Below are positions 50,815-58,723 of a DNA stretch of 64,000 bases, in pieces. The DNA is from Flavobacterium sp. Lineage in GTDB: Bacteria; Bacteroidota; Bacteroidia; Flavobacteriales; Flavobacteriaceae. A program made the position numbers and the translations under genes. Under the pieces are notes generated by a model. It was given only the letters and a program-made list of their open reading frames with translations. It ran no database searches and was not told the origin of the DNA. Every line of letters starts with the position of its first letter. The first letter of the stretch is position 1. The DNA lies in the NCBI RefSeq assembly GCF_035195345.1, contig NZ_CP136574.1, positions 620,001 through 684,000 of the forward strand, given 5' to 3'.

Positions 50815-51525
50815 ATGAGAAAAATCGCCCTTAGTTTAGTAGCATTTGGTTTGTTTGGTTGTGCCGAAATGCAACAAGTTTTAGATCAATTACCACAAGG
50901 AACCGGTGTATTGAGTCAGGCAGAAATAGGAAATGGATTAAAAGAAGCATTGAACAATGGTATTGCTAAACAAGTTTCAAAATTAACCGCAACAGATGGT
51001 TTTTTTAAAAATGAAGCTGTAAAAATATTATTACCCGAAGAACTTCAAACAGTCGATAAAAAATTACGTCAAATAGGAATGAGTAAATTAGCTGATGAAG
51101 GTTTAAAAGTAATTAATCGTGCTGCGGAAGATGCCGTTAAAGAAGCGACACCTATTTTTGTGGATGCTGTAAAACAAATGACATTTACTGATGCTAAAAA
51201 TATTTTAATGGGTAACGAAAGTTCGGCCACAACTTATTTACAAAATACAACTTCTACTGCTTTGTATACCAAATTTAATCCCGTAATTAAAAATTCGTAC
51301 ACCAAAGTTGGCGCTGATAAAGTTTGGAAAGAAATTATCACTAAGTACAATAGCATTCCGCTAGTTAAAAAAGTAAATCCCGATTTAACAGACTATAACA
51401 CTAAAAAAGCTATGGAAGGAGTTTTCAAAATGATTGCAGTGGAAGAAAAAGATATTCGAACTAATTTAGCCTCAAGAAGTTCTGATTTATTAAGAAAAGT
51501 ATTTGCTTTACAAGATCAAAAATAA
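50815..51525 (+). CDS. DUF4197 lipoprotein
   Basis: 236-aa lipoprotein with the lipobox LFGCAEM and a helical DUF4197 domain (GVLSQAEIGNGLKEALNNGIAKQVSKLTATDGFFKNEAVKILLPEELQ, KNILMGNESSATTYLQNTT). The family is common in Bacteroidota and Proteobacteria and has no known function. It has its own -7 box. Its stop lies 166 nt before the next clear terminator, which may belong to a separate small transcript. Confidence 0.88.
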   Translation: MRKIALSLVAFGLFGCAEMQQVLDQLPQGTGVLSQAEIGNGLKEALNNGIAKQVSKLTATDGFFKNEAVKILLPEELQTVDKKLRQIGMSKLADEGLKVINRAAEDAVKEATPIFVDAVKQMTFTDAKNILMGNESSATTYLQNTTSTALYTKFNPVIKNSYTKVGADKVWKEIITKYNSIPLVKKVNPDLTDYNTKKAMEGVFKMIAVEEKDIRTNLASRSSDLLRKVFALQDQK

Positions 51526-51629
51526 TTCTTTCTACGAAATTTATTTATTTTCAAAAAAAACTTTAAAATTTTAATAATCAATAACATAAGAATAACACAA
51601 CCTTAATATTATAATTCAAAAATTCATCG

Positions 51630-51718
51630 GATATTTGCATAGTAATAAGAATAGAATTCTCATATAGTTAGGGTTAGTTTAGTAAAAATCACTCCAATGA
51701 AAATTGGAGTTTTTTTTG
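51630..51718 (+). ncRNA. Possible small RNA or 3' UTR element
   Basis: GGATATTTGC (51629-51638) resembles a -7 box. About 50 nt further on there is a strong terminator hairpin (ACTCCAAT-GAAA-ATTGGAGT, then T8). The DUF4197 stop is 166 nt before the hairpin, and no ORF lies between. This could be a short independent transcript or a long 3' UTR. No known RNA family is recognised. Confidence 0.3.
51691..51718 (+). terminator. Intrinsic terminator with GAAA loop
   Basis: ACTCCAAT, GAAA, ATTGGAGT (51691-51710) and eight T. Confidence 0.9.
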
Positions 51719-51726
51719 TATAAAAA

Positions 51727-51750
51727 AAAGACCGATTTTCATCGGTCTTT
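51727..51750 (-). terminator. Terminator of the FKBP-like lipoprotein gene
   Basis: AAAGACCGAT, TTTC, ATCGGTCTTT (51727-51750) with an A-run upstream that reads as a T-run on the minus strand. Confidence 0.9.
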
Positions 51751-51766
51751 AATATTTAAATATACA

Positions 51767-52753
51767 TTAATTTCTACAAGTAGGATCTAAATGCCTTCTT
51801 AACCTAGTAGCTGTTATGAAATCATTTGAACAACTAGGGATACCCTTTGTATCATCATATGGAGTAGAAGGATTATCAACAAGAGCCCCATTAAATGGAT
51901 AATAACCTGTTCTAGTTTCTGTACCATCCAAATATGTAAATGAACGTTCTGTTTTCGTTAATACTCCATCAGCATCATCATCAACATCTATATAATCAGG
52001 TCTTTCATCACCGTCTGTATCAATTGCATCATCAACAAAATTAGGTCCATATTCATGCATCGACAAAATACCATCTCTATCATGATCTCTTCTTCTTAAA
52101 TTATGTAATTTAAATGAAAATACTAATGGCGCATAAGAAGGAATCGTTAAAGTTCCCGAGCTAAAATAAGCCAAACCTGAAGGAAGAAACATTACTCCTG
52201 TTCCAAAATTATCAAAAGAAATTGTTCCATCTACTTCAGAACTAAATGTGCCTGTTTTAAATTTAGGTATTACTTCAGCCCAACCTCTAATTACTTCATC
52301 TAAAGACAACCATACTGGATTTTGTTTACTATCAAAAACCGTTTGTGTGTAGGTATCCACCGCATCAACAGTAGTTTTTGCAAAGCTGAATCCTTTATAG
52401 GAAACAAAAGAAGAATCAACTCTAGTAATATTTTCTCCAGAACCTTCTCTTAAATTTAAGTAGTAAATTGTATAAGTTATGTCATGCCTTTTTCTTTGAA
52501 TTGTATCTAATTCAGGCATATCCCAAATAGGAGTTTGAGAACCTCCATCTGGTATTTGTGTAAAAGTTGTATTAAAATCTGAATCAACAGTTACATAATG
52601 TGTATGCAGAAAATCTTCTATCTCTGCAATGTCTTCTAAATAAACTTCTTCATAAGGTCTGTCAGGTGTTGCTGAAGTACTATCTTCATTTTGACATGAA
52701 TAAAAACCCGTAAATAAACTTAAAACCAATACTATTTTAATCAAACTCTTCAT
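51767..52753 (-). CDS. FKBP-like lipoprotein with acidic Asp repeats
   Basis: 328-aa lipoprotein. The lipobox FYSCQNEDS has the acidic run expected of a surface-export signal. Residues about 60-225 resemble the FKBP-type prolyl isomerase proteins of flavobacteria (VIRGWAEVIPKFKTGT, GTGVMFLPSGLAYFSSG, PLVFSFKLHNL). The next part is an Asp-rich calcium-binding stretch (DHDRDGILSMHEYG, DTDGDERPDYIDVDDDADG) like thrombospondin type 3 repeats. ATG 52753 (MKSLIKIVLVLSLF) gives a clean signal peptide; ATG 52792 would add 13 residues. Isomerase activity is unproven. Confidence 0.78.
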   Translation of the reverse strand: MKSLIKIVLVLSLFTGFYSCQNEDSTSATPDRPYEEVYLEDIAEIEDFLHTHYVTVDSDFNTTFTQIPDGGSQTPIWDMPELDTIQRKRHDITYTIYYLNLREGSGENITRVDSSFVSYKGFSFAKTTVDAVDTYTQTVFDSKQNPVWLSLDEVIRGWAEVIPKFKTGTFSSEVDGTISFDNFGTGVMFLPSGLAYFSSGTLTIPSYAPLVFSFKLHNLRRRDHDRDGILSMHEYGPNFVDDAIDTDGDERPDYIDVDDDADGVLTKTERSFTYLDGTETRTGYYPFNGALVDNPSTPYDDTKGIPSCSNDFITATRLRRHLDPTCRN

Positions 52754-52793
52754 TATTATGCATTTTTTGTGAGCGCAAGATACAATTTTCATT

Positions 52794-52801
52794 TATTTTT
52801 G
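52794..52801 (+). promoter_or_regulatory. -7 box of the S4-protein operon
   Basis: TATTTTTG matches TAnnTTTG, 33 nt before the ATG at 52835. Confidence 0.5.
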
Positions 52802-52834
52802 CAGAAATATTAACATGGTTTTTTGATTTATATT

Positions 52835-53233
52835 ATGCGTATAGATAAACTTTTATGGTGTTTACGTTATTACAAAACCCGAAGTATAGCAACTGAAGCG
52901 TTAAAAAAAGGGCATATAACAGTGAATGGTCAGGTTGCAAAAGCTTCAAGAGAAGTCTATCCTACAGACAAAATTACACTCCGTAAAGACCAAATTAATT
53001 ATAAATTAACCGTCATTGACATTCCTCAAAATCGTTTAGGAGCTAAATTAGTGGACATGTACAGAAAAGATGAAACTCCTGCGGAAGCATTTGAACATTT
53101 AGAATTATTAAAATTATCGAAAGAACATTATCGTGCAAACGGTACAGGTCGCCCCACTAAAAAAGAGCGAAGAGATATTGATGATTATTTATGGGATTCA
53201 GACGATGTAGAAGAGAGTAATAAAACAGAATAA
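52835..53233 (+). CDS. S4-domain RNA-binding protein (Hsp15-like)
   Basis: 132-aa protein with an N-terminal S4 domain (MRIDKLLWCLRYYKTRSIATE, GHITVNGQVAKASREVYPTDKITLR) and a basic C-terminal tail. It resembles Hsp15, which binds stalled 50S subunits carrying nascent-chain tRNA. ATG 52835 is chosen over TTG 52823, which lies closer to the promoter. The methyltransferase ATG follows immediately after its stop, with no spacer. Confidence 0.9.
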   Translation: MRIDKLLWCLRYYKTRSIATEALKKGHITVNGQVAKASREVYPTDKITLRKDQINYKLTVIDIPQNRLGAKLVDMYRKDETPAEAFEHLELLKLSKEHYRANGTGRPTKKERRDIDDYLWDSDDVEESNKTE

Positions 53234-53800
53234 ATGAATTACTGGGAAGAACGTTATTTAAAAGGAGAAACTGGATGGGATGCTGGAACAATTACCACTC
53301 CATTAAAAGAGTACATAAACCAGTTGACAGATAAAAATCTTAAAATTTTAATTCCAGGCGCTGGAAATGGATACGAATTTGACTACTTAATAGAAAAAGG
53401 ATTTCATAATGTTTTTGTTGTTGATATCGCTAAAACTCCATTAGAAAACATCAAAAAAAGAAAACCTGAGCACATCTCAAATCTTATAAATGCTGATTTT
53501 TTTTCTTTAACTACAACGTACGATTTAATTATTGAACAAACATTTTTTTGCGCCTTACCTCCCGAAATACGGCCTCAATATGCAAAAAAAATGGCTTCTT
53601 TATTAAATCCTAAAGGAAAATTAGCCGGCTTATTATTTGATTTCCCTTTAACTAATGAAGGTCCACCATTTGGAGGTTCAAAAACAGAATATATAAACCT
53701 GTTTTCAAATTCATTTTATTTAAAAACATTAGAAATCGCACATAATTCAATAAAGCCACGAGAAAATAAAGAACTCTTTTTTATCTTTGAAGTCAAATAA
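53234..53800 (+). CDS. TPMT-family SAM-dependent methyltransferase
   Basis: 188-aa class I methyltransferase. WEERYLKGETGWDAGTITTPL is the typical opening of the thiopurine/thiol methyltransferase (TPMT) family. The SAM loop is ILIPGAGNGYEFDYLIEKG, and the later EQTFFCALPPEIRPQYAKKM is also family-like. Relatives methylate thiols, selenium or small nucleophiles. It directly abuts the S4 gene, and a phosphoribosyltransferase gene follows 9 nt after it, forming one operon. Confidence 0.88.
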   Translation: MNYWEERYLKGETGWDAGTITTPLKEYINQLTDKNLKILIPGAGNGYEFDYLIEKGFHNVFVVDIAKTPLENIKKRKPEHISNLINADFFSLTTTYDLIIEQTFFCALPPEIRPQYAKKMASLLNPKGKLAGLLFDFPLTNEGPPFGGSKTEYINLFSNSFYLKTLEIAHNSIKPRENKELFFIFEVK

Positions 53801-53809
53801 CAACAACAC

Positions 53810-54304
53810 ATGGAAAATATTATATTAACTCACAAAGAAATCGCACACAAAACTAAACGAATTGCATACCAAATTTTTGAAACGTTTGTTAATGATGAGG
53901 AGGTAATATTAGCAGGAATTGCAAATAATGGATATATTTTCGCTCAAAAAATAGCCACTGAATTAACTTTGATTTCTGATTTAAAAATTACACTTTGTGA
54001 AGTTAAAATCAATAAACAAAACCCGCAAGACAATATTACCACATCAATACCAGCAGCAGATTACCAAAATAAATCGTTAGTTTTAATTGATGACGTGTTA
54101 AGCTCTGGAACTACATTAATATATGGTGTTAAACACTTTTTAGAAGTTCCGTTAAGTAAATTTAAAACAGCCGTTTTAGTAGACAGAAACCATAAAAAAT
54201 ATCCTGTAAAAGCTGATTTTAAAGGGATTTCGCTTTCAACTTCGCTACAAGAACATATTCAAGTAGTTTTTGAAGAAAATAATTCGTACGCTTATTTAAG
54301 TTAA
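53810..54304 (+). CDS. Phosphoribosyltransferase (PyrR/type I-like)
   Basis: 164-aa type I phosphoribosyltransferase. The PRPP loop is LVLIDDVLSSGTTLIYGV (about residues 89-106), and the N-terminal hood (YQIFETFVNDEEVILAGIANNGYIFA) resembles PyrR and hypoxanthine PRTases. Base specificity cannot be told, and an RNA-binding PyrR role is not shown. It follows the methyltransferase after 9 nt and overlaps the end of aroK by 9 nt. Confidence 0.87.
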   Translation: MENIILTHKEIAHKTKRIAYQIFETFVNDEEVILAGIANNGYIFAQKIATELTLISDLKITLCEVKINKQNPQDNITTSIPAADYQNKSLVLIDDVLSSGTTLIYGVKHFLEVPLSKFKTAVLVDRNHKKYPVKADFKGISLSTSLQEHIQVVFEENNSYAYLS

Positions 54305-54811
54305 TAAAGTTTCTATTTCATCTGAAATTTGCTTTACCGACTTATTATCTACAATTATTATTTTAGTAGCTTGATGGTAATAAAAGTTTCGGTCAAATAA
54401 ATGCTTATTGATAAAATCTCTCAATGAAACTTCATCTTGATTGTGCAACAATGGACGTTTTTCTTTTTCGTTTATCAATCGATTTACTAAATTATCCGTA
54501 GAAGCCTTCAAGTAAATTGAAAAAACGTCATCTTGTTGCAACAATTCATGATTATTAAAATAACAAGGTGTACCGCCTCCTAAACTCAAAACAAAGTCTT
54601 CTTTTTTATTTAGGAAAGTTTTCAAGACTTCATTTTCCTTTTTTCTAAAATAAATTTCACCTTTACTTTGAAACAATTCGGAGATAGAACTTTGAGTTAC
54701 TTTTTCAATTTCTTTATCCAAATCATAGAAAGATACTTGTAACTTTTTTGCTAAAAAATCCCCAATTACCGACTTACCACATCCCATGTAACCTAACAAC
54801 ACTACTTTCAT
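54296..54811 (-). CDS. aroK: Shikimate kinase
   Basis: 171-aa kinase that phosphorylates shikimate at the 3-OH, a step to chorismate. Walker A GYMGCGKSV, the shikimate-binding DLDKEIEK and GGGTPCY motifs, and the lid-region RPLL are all present. It feeds the chorismate used by PabB and TrpG-type enzymes encoded elsewhere in the window. Its stop overlaps the convergent PRTase gene by 9 nt. Confidence 0.95.
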   Translation of the reverse strand: MKVVLLGYMGCGKSVIGDFLAKKLQVSFYDLDKEIEKVTQSSISELFQSKGEIYFRKKENEVLKTFLNKKEDFVLSLGGGTPCYFNNHELLQQDDVFSIYLKASTDNLVNRLINEKEKRPLLHNQDEVSLRDFINKHLFDRNFYYHQATKIIIVDNKSVKQISDEIETLLT

Positions 54812-54885
54812 ATGTAAATAATCCTCTATAAATTAAAGGGTTAAGAAATTAATTATAAAAAAAGACAAATTTATAATAAATTCCC

Positions 54886-54916
54886 ATTGGAAAATAAATA
54901 AATGTTTATATATTTG
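54886..54916 (+). promoter_or_regulatory. Promoter of the tRNA-Lys pair
   Basis: ATTG (54886-54889), 19-bp spacer, TATATTTG (54909-54916), a near-full consensus match, 25 nt ahead of the first tRNA. Confidence 0.82.
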
Positions 54917-54940
54917 CACCCGCATTCAAGAAAAGAAAAT

Positions 54941-55013
54941 GACTTGGTAGCTCAGCTGGTAGAGCACATCACTTTTAATGATGGGGTCCTGGGTTCGAGC
55001 CCCAGCCAGGTCA
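54941..55013 (+). tRNA. tRNA-Lys (TTT), copy 1
   Basis: 73-nt tRNA with acceptor GACTTGG/CCAGGTC, anticodon TTT in ACTTTTAAT, and T loop GGTTCGAGCC. The discriminator is A and CCA is not encoded. Confidence 0.97.
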
Positions 55014-55042
55014 CAAAAAAACACTATTTTCTTGAAAGCTAC

Positions 55043-55115
55043 GACTTGGTAGCTCAGTTGGTAGAGCACATCACTTTTAATGATGGGGTCCTGGGTTCGA
55101 GCCCCAGCCAGGTCA
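55043..55115 (+). tRNA. tRNA-Lys (TTT), copy 2
   Basis: Identical to copy 1 except for one base in the D-loop (CTCAGT here, CTCAGC in copy 1), 29 nt downstream. It is a tandem duplicate on one transcript. Confidence 0.97.
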
Positions 55116-55124
55116 CAATAATCT

Positions 55125-55150
55125 AAAGACGTTGCAATGCAACGTCTTTT
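55125..55150 (+). terminator. Terminator after the tRNA-Lys pair
   Basis: AAAGACGTTGCA, one A, TGCAACGTCTTT (55125-55149): a 12-bp perfect stem, then TTCTTTT. Confidence 0.88.
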
Positions 55151-55157
55151 CTTTTAG

Positions 55158-55240
55158 GGCCATGTGGAGAAACGGTAGACTCGCCATCTTGAGGGGGTGG
55201 TGCTCGCAAGGGCGTGAGGGTTCAAATCCCTCCATGGTCA
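55158..55240 (+). tRNA. tRNA-Leu (GAG)
   Basis: 83-nt class II tRNA. The acceptor GGCCATG pairs with CATGGTC. Anticodon GAG lies in CTTGAGGG, a long variable arm follows, and the T loop is GGTTCAAATCC. CCA is not encoded. It begins just after the terminator of the Lys pair, so it is partly insulated from them or relies on read-through. Confidence 0.95.
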
Positions 55241-55357
55241 CAAAAAATACTACATAATCTCCCCTCTTTTACTATCAAAACAATCTTTGTTTAAATTATT
55301 TTAATATTGAATAAACATTTTTTTTATTCTAAAAATGTTTTTGTTTACTTTTTTTGT

Positions 55358-55375
55358 TACTTTTGTTGAACAAAA
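55358..55375 (+). promoter_or_regulatory. Promoter and palindromic operator of the MerR/B12 regulator gene
   Basis: The -7 box TACTTTTG (55358-55365) overlaps TTTTGTT-G-AACAAAA (55361-55375), a perfect palindrome with 7-bp arms. The same palindrome covers the crtI -7 box. It is probably the binding site of the regulator itself. Confidence 0.7.
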
Positions 55376-55386
55376 TAAAGTAAAAG

Positions 55387-56286
55387 ATGAACAATGTTAA
55401 AAATGTTTTCAGTATCAAAGATTTAGAAAATCTTTCTGGCATAAAAGCACATACGATTCGTATTTGGGAAAAACGCTATAATGTTTTAGAACCTATGCGC
55501 TCGGATACCAACATTCGTTCCTATGATATTAAAAATCTTCAAAAGTTATTAAACATTGTCTTGCTTCATAATTACGGGTATAAAATCTCAAAAATTGGCA
55601 CGCTTAATCAAGAACAAATTAACAAGTTAGCAAACGATATTATTTCCGAAAAAAGTGCAAAAAATCACGCCATCAGTACTTTTAAAATGGCAATGATGAA
55701 TTTTGATCAATCATTATTTTTTAATACTTACAATCAATTACTTAACGAGAAATCATTTAGAGAAGTCTTTTACACTGTTTTTGTACCCTTAATGCAAGAA
55801 TTAGGATTTTTATGGCAAACTGAAACCATTACTCCAGCTCACGAGCACTTTATCACCTATCTTATCAAACAAAAACTTTTAATTAATACCGAAAAAGTTC
55901 AAATACTAGAACCTATTAAAAATGATAAAGTTTTTGTGTTATTTCTTCCGTTGAACGAAATACACGAACTAGGATTAATGTATTTAAACTACGAAATTCT
56001 ATTAAACGGTTATCAAACTATTTATCTAGGAGAAAGCATTCCTACTGACAGTTTAGTAGACTTGAAAAATTCATTTGAAAAAATCACTTTTGTAAGCTAT
56101 TTAACTGTTGAACCTAATCAAGATGAAGTAAACGGATATCTAGCTGACATGTATTCTAAATTATTAGAAAACACGAACCACGAGCTCCTTTTATTAGGAA
56201 GAATGACACAGTTTATTTCATCTAAAACAATACCAAATAACGTTCACATATTTAATAGTATAGAAGAACTTTCAAATACTTTATAA
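55387..56286 (+). CDS. MerR-type regulator with cobalamin-binding domain (CarH-like)
   Basis: 299-aa regulator. An N-terminal MerR winged helix (FSIKDLENLSGIKAHTIRIWEKRYNVLEPMRSDTNIRSYD) precedes a four-helix bundle with the signature W143-x9-E153-H154 (FLWQTETITPAHEHF) and a Rossmann domain with E191-x-H193-x-x-G196. These are the B12 contacts of CarH/CarA light-dependent repressors of carotenoid genes. The residue after Trp143 is Gln, where Thermus CarH has the His that ligates cobalt after illumination. It heads the crtI-crtB-crtZ cluster and probably represses it and itself. Confidence 0.9.
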   Translation: MNNVKNVFSIKDLENLSGIKAHTIRIWEKRYNVLEPMRSDTNIRSYDIKNLQKLLNIVLLHNYGYKISKIGTLNQEQINKLANDIISEKSAKNHAISTFKMAMMNFDQSLFFNTYNQLLNEKSFREVFYTVFVPLMQELGFLWQTETITPAHEHFITYLIKQKLLINTEKVQILEPIKNDKVFVLFLPLNEIHELGLMYLNYEILLNGYQTIYLGESIPTDSLVDLKNSFEKITFVSYLTVEPNQDEVNGYLADMYSKLLENTNHELLLLGRMTQFISSKTIPNNVHIFNSIEELSNTL

Positions 56287-56291
56287 AAAGT

Positions 56292-56332
56292 TTTGTTTCG
56301 TTTAACTTTTTTATTATTTTTGTTAAACAAAA
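56292..56332 (+). promoter_or_regulatory. crtI promoter with regulator palindrome
   Basis: TTTG (56292-56295), exactly 19 bp, TATTTTTG (56315-56322), then the overlapping palindrome TTTTGTT-A-AACAAAA (56318-56332). The operator covers the -7 box, so binding would block initiation. The crtI start is 11 nt downstream. Confidence 0.82.
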
Positions 56333-56342
56333 TAAACAGCAA

Positions 56343-57803
56343 GTGCAAAAAAAAATTGTCATTATCGGTTCTGGATTTTCTTCATTGGCTGCGGCTTGCT
56401 ATTTAGCAAAACAAGGTAATGATGTAACAATCTATGAGAAAAATAGCACCATAGGAGGAAGAGCACGTCAACTTAAAAAAGAAGGCTTTACTTTTGATAT
56501 TGGCCCAACTTGGTATTGGATGCCAGATGTTTTTGAGCGATTTTTTGCTGATTTCAATAAAAAACCGTCTGATTATTATGAGTTAATTAAATTATCTCCT
56601 GCTTATCAGGTGTATTTTGGGCATTTAGATTTTGTAACAATTGCAGATAATTTACCTGAAATTGTTAGCACTTTTGAATCTATCGAAAAAGGAAGTGGTA
56701 AACAATTAGAACAATTTATGGCAGAAGCCAAAAGTAATTATGATATTGCAATTAAAGATTTAGTTTACCGTCCGGGTGAATCTCCATTAGAATTAATCAC
56801 ACTAGAAACAGCCAAAAAAGTGAATCAATTTTTTAGTAACATTAAAAAAGATGTTCGAAAAAGATTCAAAAACATGAAATTGGTTCAAATATTAGAATTT
56901 CCCGTTTTGTTTTTAGGAGCTAAACCAAGTGACACACCATCATTTTATAACTTCATGAATTATGCCGATTTTGGCTTAGGCACTTGGCATCCAAAAAACG
57001 GAATGTATTCTGTAATATTAGCAATGGAAACATTAGCAAGAGAATTGGGCGTCAAAATAGAAACTAATGCTAACGTTGAAAAAATTGATGTAACCAATGG
57101 TAAAGCAACTGGCATATTAGTCAATAATAAAATAGTTACTGCAGATATTGTATTAAGTGGAGCCGATTATCATCATTCTGAAACATTATTAGAAAAAAAT
57201 TATCGTCAGTATTCAGAAAATTACTGGGAAAATAAAACATTTGCTCCTTCTTCCCTATTATTTTATGTGGGGTTTGACAAAAAAATTGAAAATGTAGAAC
57301 ATCATTCATTATTTTTTGATGTGGATTTTGATGTGCATGCCGAAGCAATTTATGACCATCCAAAATGGCCAGAAAATCCGCTTTTTTATGCTAGTTTTCC
57401 CTCTAAAACAGATGCTTCATCAGCTCCAGAAGGAAAAGAAGCAGGTATCTTTTTAATCCCTTTAGCTCCTGGTTTGGAAGATACTAACGAATTACGTGAA
57501 TTGTATTTTGAAAAAATAATTACGCGTCTTGAACAATTAACTGATCAAAAAGTAAAAAATAATATTATCTTTAAGGAATCATTTTGTGTAAATGATTTTA
57601 TAAAAGATTATAATTCGTACAAAGGGAATGCGTATGGTATGGCAAATACCTTACTGCAAACCGCTTTTTTAAGACCTAAATTGAAAAGTAAAAAAGTAAA
57701 AAACTTATATTTTACTGGTCAATTAACTGTACCAGGACCAGGAGTACCTCCTTCCTTAATCTCAGGAAAATTAGTATCAGATTTAATAGAAAAATATCAA
57801 TAA
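56343..57803 (+). CDS. crtI: Phytoene desaturase (CrtI-type)
   Basis: 486-aa FAD enzyme that desaturates phytoene to lycopene in the carotenoid pathway. The N-terminal dinucleotide motif is IIGSGFSSLAAACYLAKQG, with GGRARQLKKEGFTFDIGPTWYWMPD following, and the C-terminal LYFTGQLTVPGPGVPPSLISG closes the FAD site. It begins at GTG 56343, close to the operator-covered promoter, so the leader is very short. crtB starts 2 nt after its stop. Confidence 0.96.
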   Translation: MQKKIVIIGSGFSSLAAACYLAKQGNDVTIYEKNSTIGGRARQLKKEGFTFDIGPTWYWMPDVFERFFADFNKKPSDYYELIKLSPAYQVYFGHLDFVTIADNLPEIVSTFESIEKGSGKQLEQFMAEAKSNYDIAIKDLVYRPGESPLELITLETAKKVNQFFSNIKKDVRKRFKNMKLVQILEFPVLFLGAKPSDTPSFYNFMNYADFGLGTWHPKNGMYSVILAMETLARELGVKIETNANVEKIDVTNGKATGILVNNKIVTADIVLSGADYHHSETLLEKNYRQYSENYWENKTFAPSSLLFYVGFDKKIENVEHHSLFFDVDFDVHAEAIYDHPKWPENPLFYASFPSKTDASSAPEGKEAGIFLIPLAPGLEDTNELRELYFEKIITRLEQLTDQKVKNNIIFKESFCVNDFIKDYNSYKGNAYGMANTLLQTAFLRPKLKSKKVKNLYFTGQLTVPGPGVPPSLISGKLVSDLIEKYQ

Positions 57804-57805
57804 GC

Positions 57806-58645
57806 ATGAAGGCATTATTTGACAAAATATCTAACGATTGTAGTGTAAAAGTTACTAAAGCATATAGTACCTCTTTCTCGAGTGCCGTAAAAATGCTGGC
57901 GCCTAGTATTAGACAAGATATTTATAATATTTATGGTTTTGTTCGTTTTGCAGACGAAATTGTAGATTCGTTCCATGATTATGATAAAGCATTTCTTTTT
58001 GATAAATTTGAAGAAGATTTAAAAGATGCCCTTTCACATAAAATAAGTTTAAATCCTATTTTAAATTCATTTCAACACACAGTGAATAAATACAATATTC
58101 CACAAGAGATGATTGATGCTTTTATGAAAAGTATGAAATTAGATTTAAGCAAAAGCGAATATAAAACAACAGAAGAATATCAAGAATACATTTATGGTTC
58201 TGCTGATGTAGTGGGTTTAATGTGTTTGAAAGTTTTTGTCAATGGAAACGAAACAAGATTCAATGAACTAAAAGATTCAGCGATGCGTTTAGGCTCTGCA
58301 TTTCAAAAAGTAAATTTCTTAAGAGATTTAAAAGCAGATTTTGAAGATTTAAGTAGAACTTATTTTCCTAATACCGATTTGAATCATTTAGACGAAAAAT
58401 CAAAACAAGAAATAATTGCAGATATTGAAAGTGATTTTGAAGCTGCATTCGAAGGAATAAAAAATCTTCCGTTAGAAGCTAAATTTGGAGTGTATACAGC
58501 TTATAGATATTATAAAAAGTTATTGAAAAAACTTCAAAAAACCCCTTCTCTTGAAATTAAAAATACGAGAATAAGAGTTTCTGATTATCAAAAAGTACAA
58601 TTATTAGCGAGATGCTACGTCAAATATAGATTAAATATTATTTGA
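57806..58645 (+). CDS. crtB: Phytoene synthase
   Basis: 279-aa prenyltransferase that joins two geranylgeranyl diphosphates to phytoene. The first Asp-rich motif lies in YGFVRFADEIVDSFHDYD and the second in NFLRDLKADFEDLSRTYFP, both binding Mg2+-diphosphate. The length is typical. It starts 2 nt after crtI, and its stop codon lies inside two copies of the TGATGGA heptamer (58643-58655). Confidence 0.96.
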   Translation: MKALFDKISNDCSVKVTKAYSTSFSSAVKMLAPSIRQDIYNIYGFVRFADEIVDSFHDYDKAFLFDKFEEDLKDALSHKISLNPILNSFQHTVNKYNIPQEMIDAFMKSMKLDLSKSEYKTTEEYQEYIYGSADVVGLMCLKVFVNGNETRFNELKDSAMRLGSAFQKVNFLRDLKADFEDLSRTYFPNTDLNHLDEKSKQEIIADIESDFEAAFEGIKNLPLEAKFGVYTAYRYYKKLLKKLQKTPSLEIKNTRIRVSDYQKVQLLARCYVKYRLNII

Positions 58646-58723
58646 TGGATGATGGTTCTTTTATCATGCTGAATTACGTTTCAATAGCTTTCAATAAATT
58701 TAATTATTAAAATTTAAAATATT

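Noticed and set aside
54902..55126. A 74-aa open frame with two repeats of DLVAQLVEHITFNDGVLGSSPSQVT
   Set aside because: It is the translation of the two tandem tRNA-Lys genes; the protein repeat follows from the tRNA duplication.
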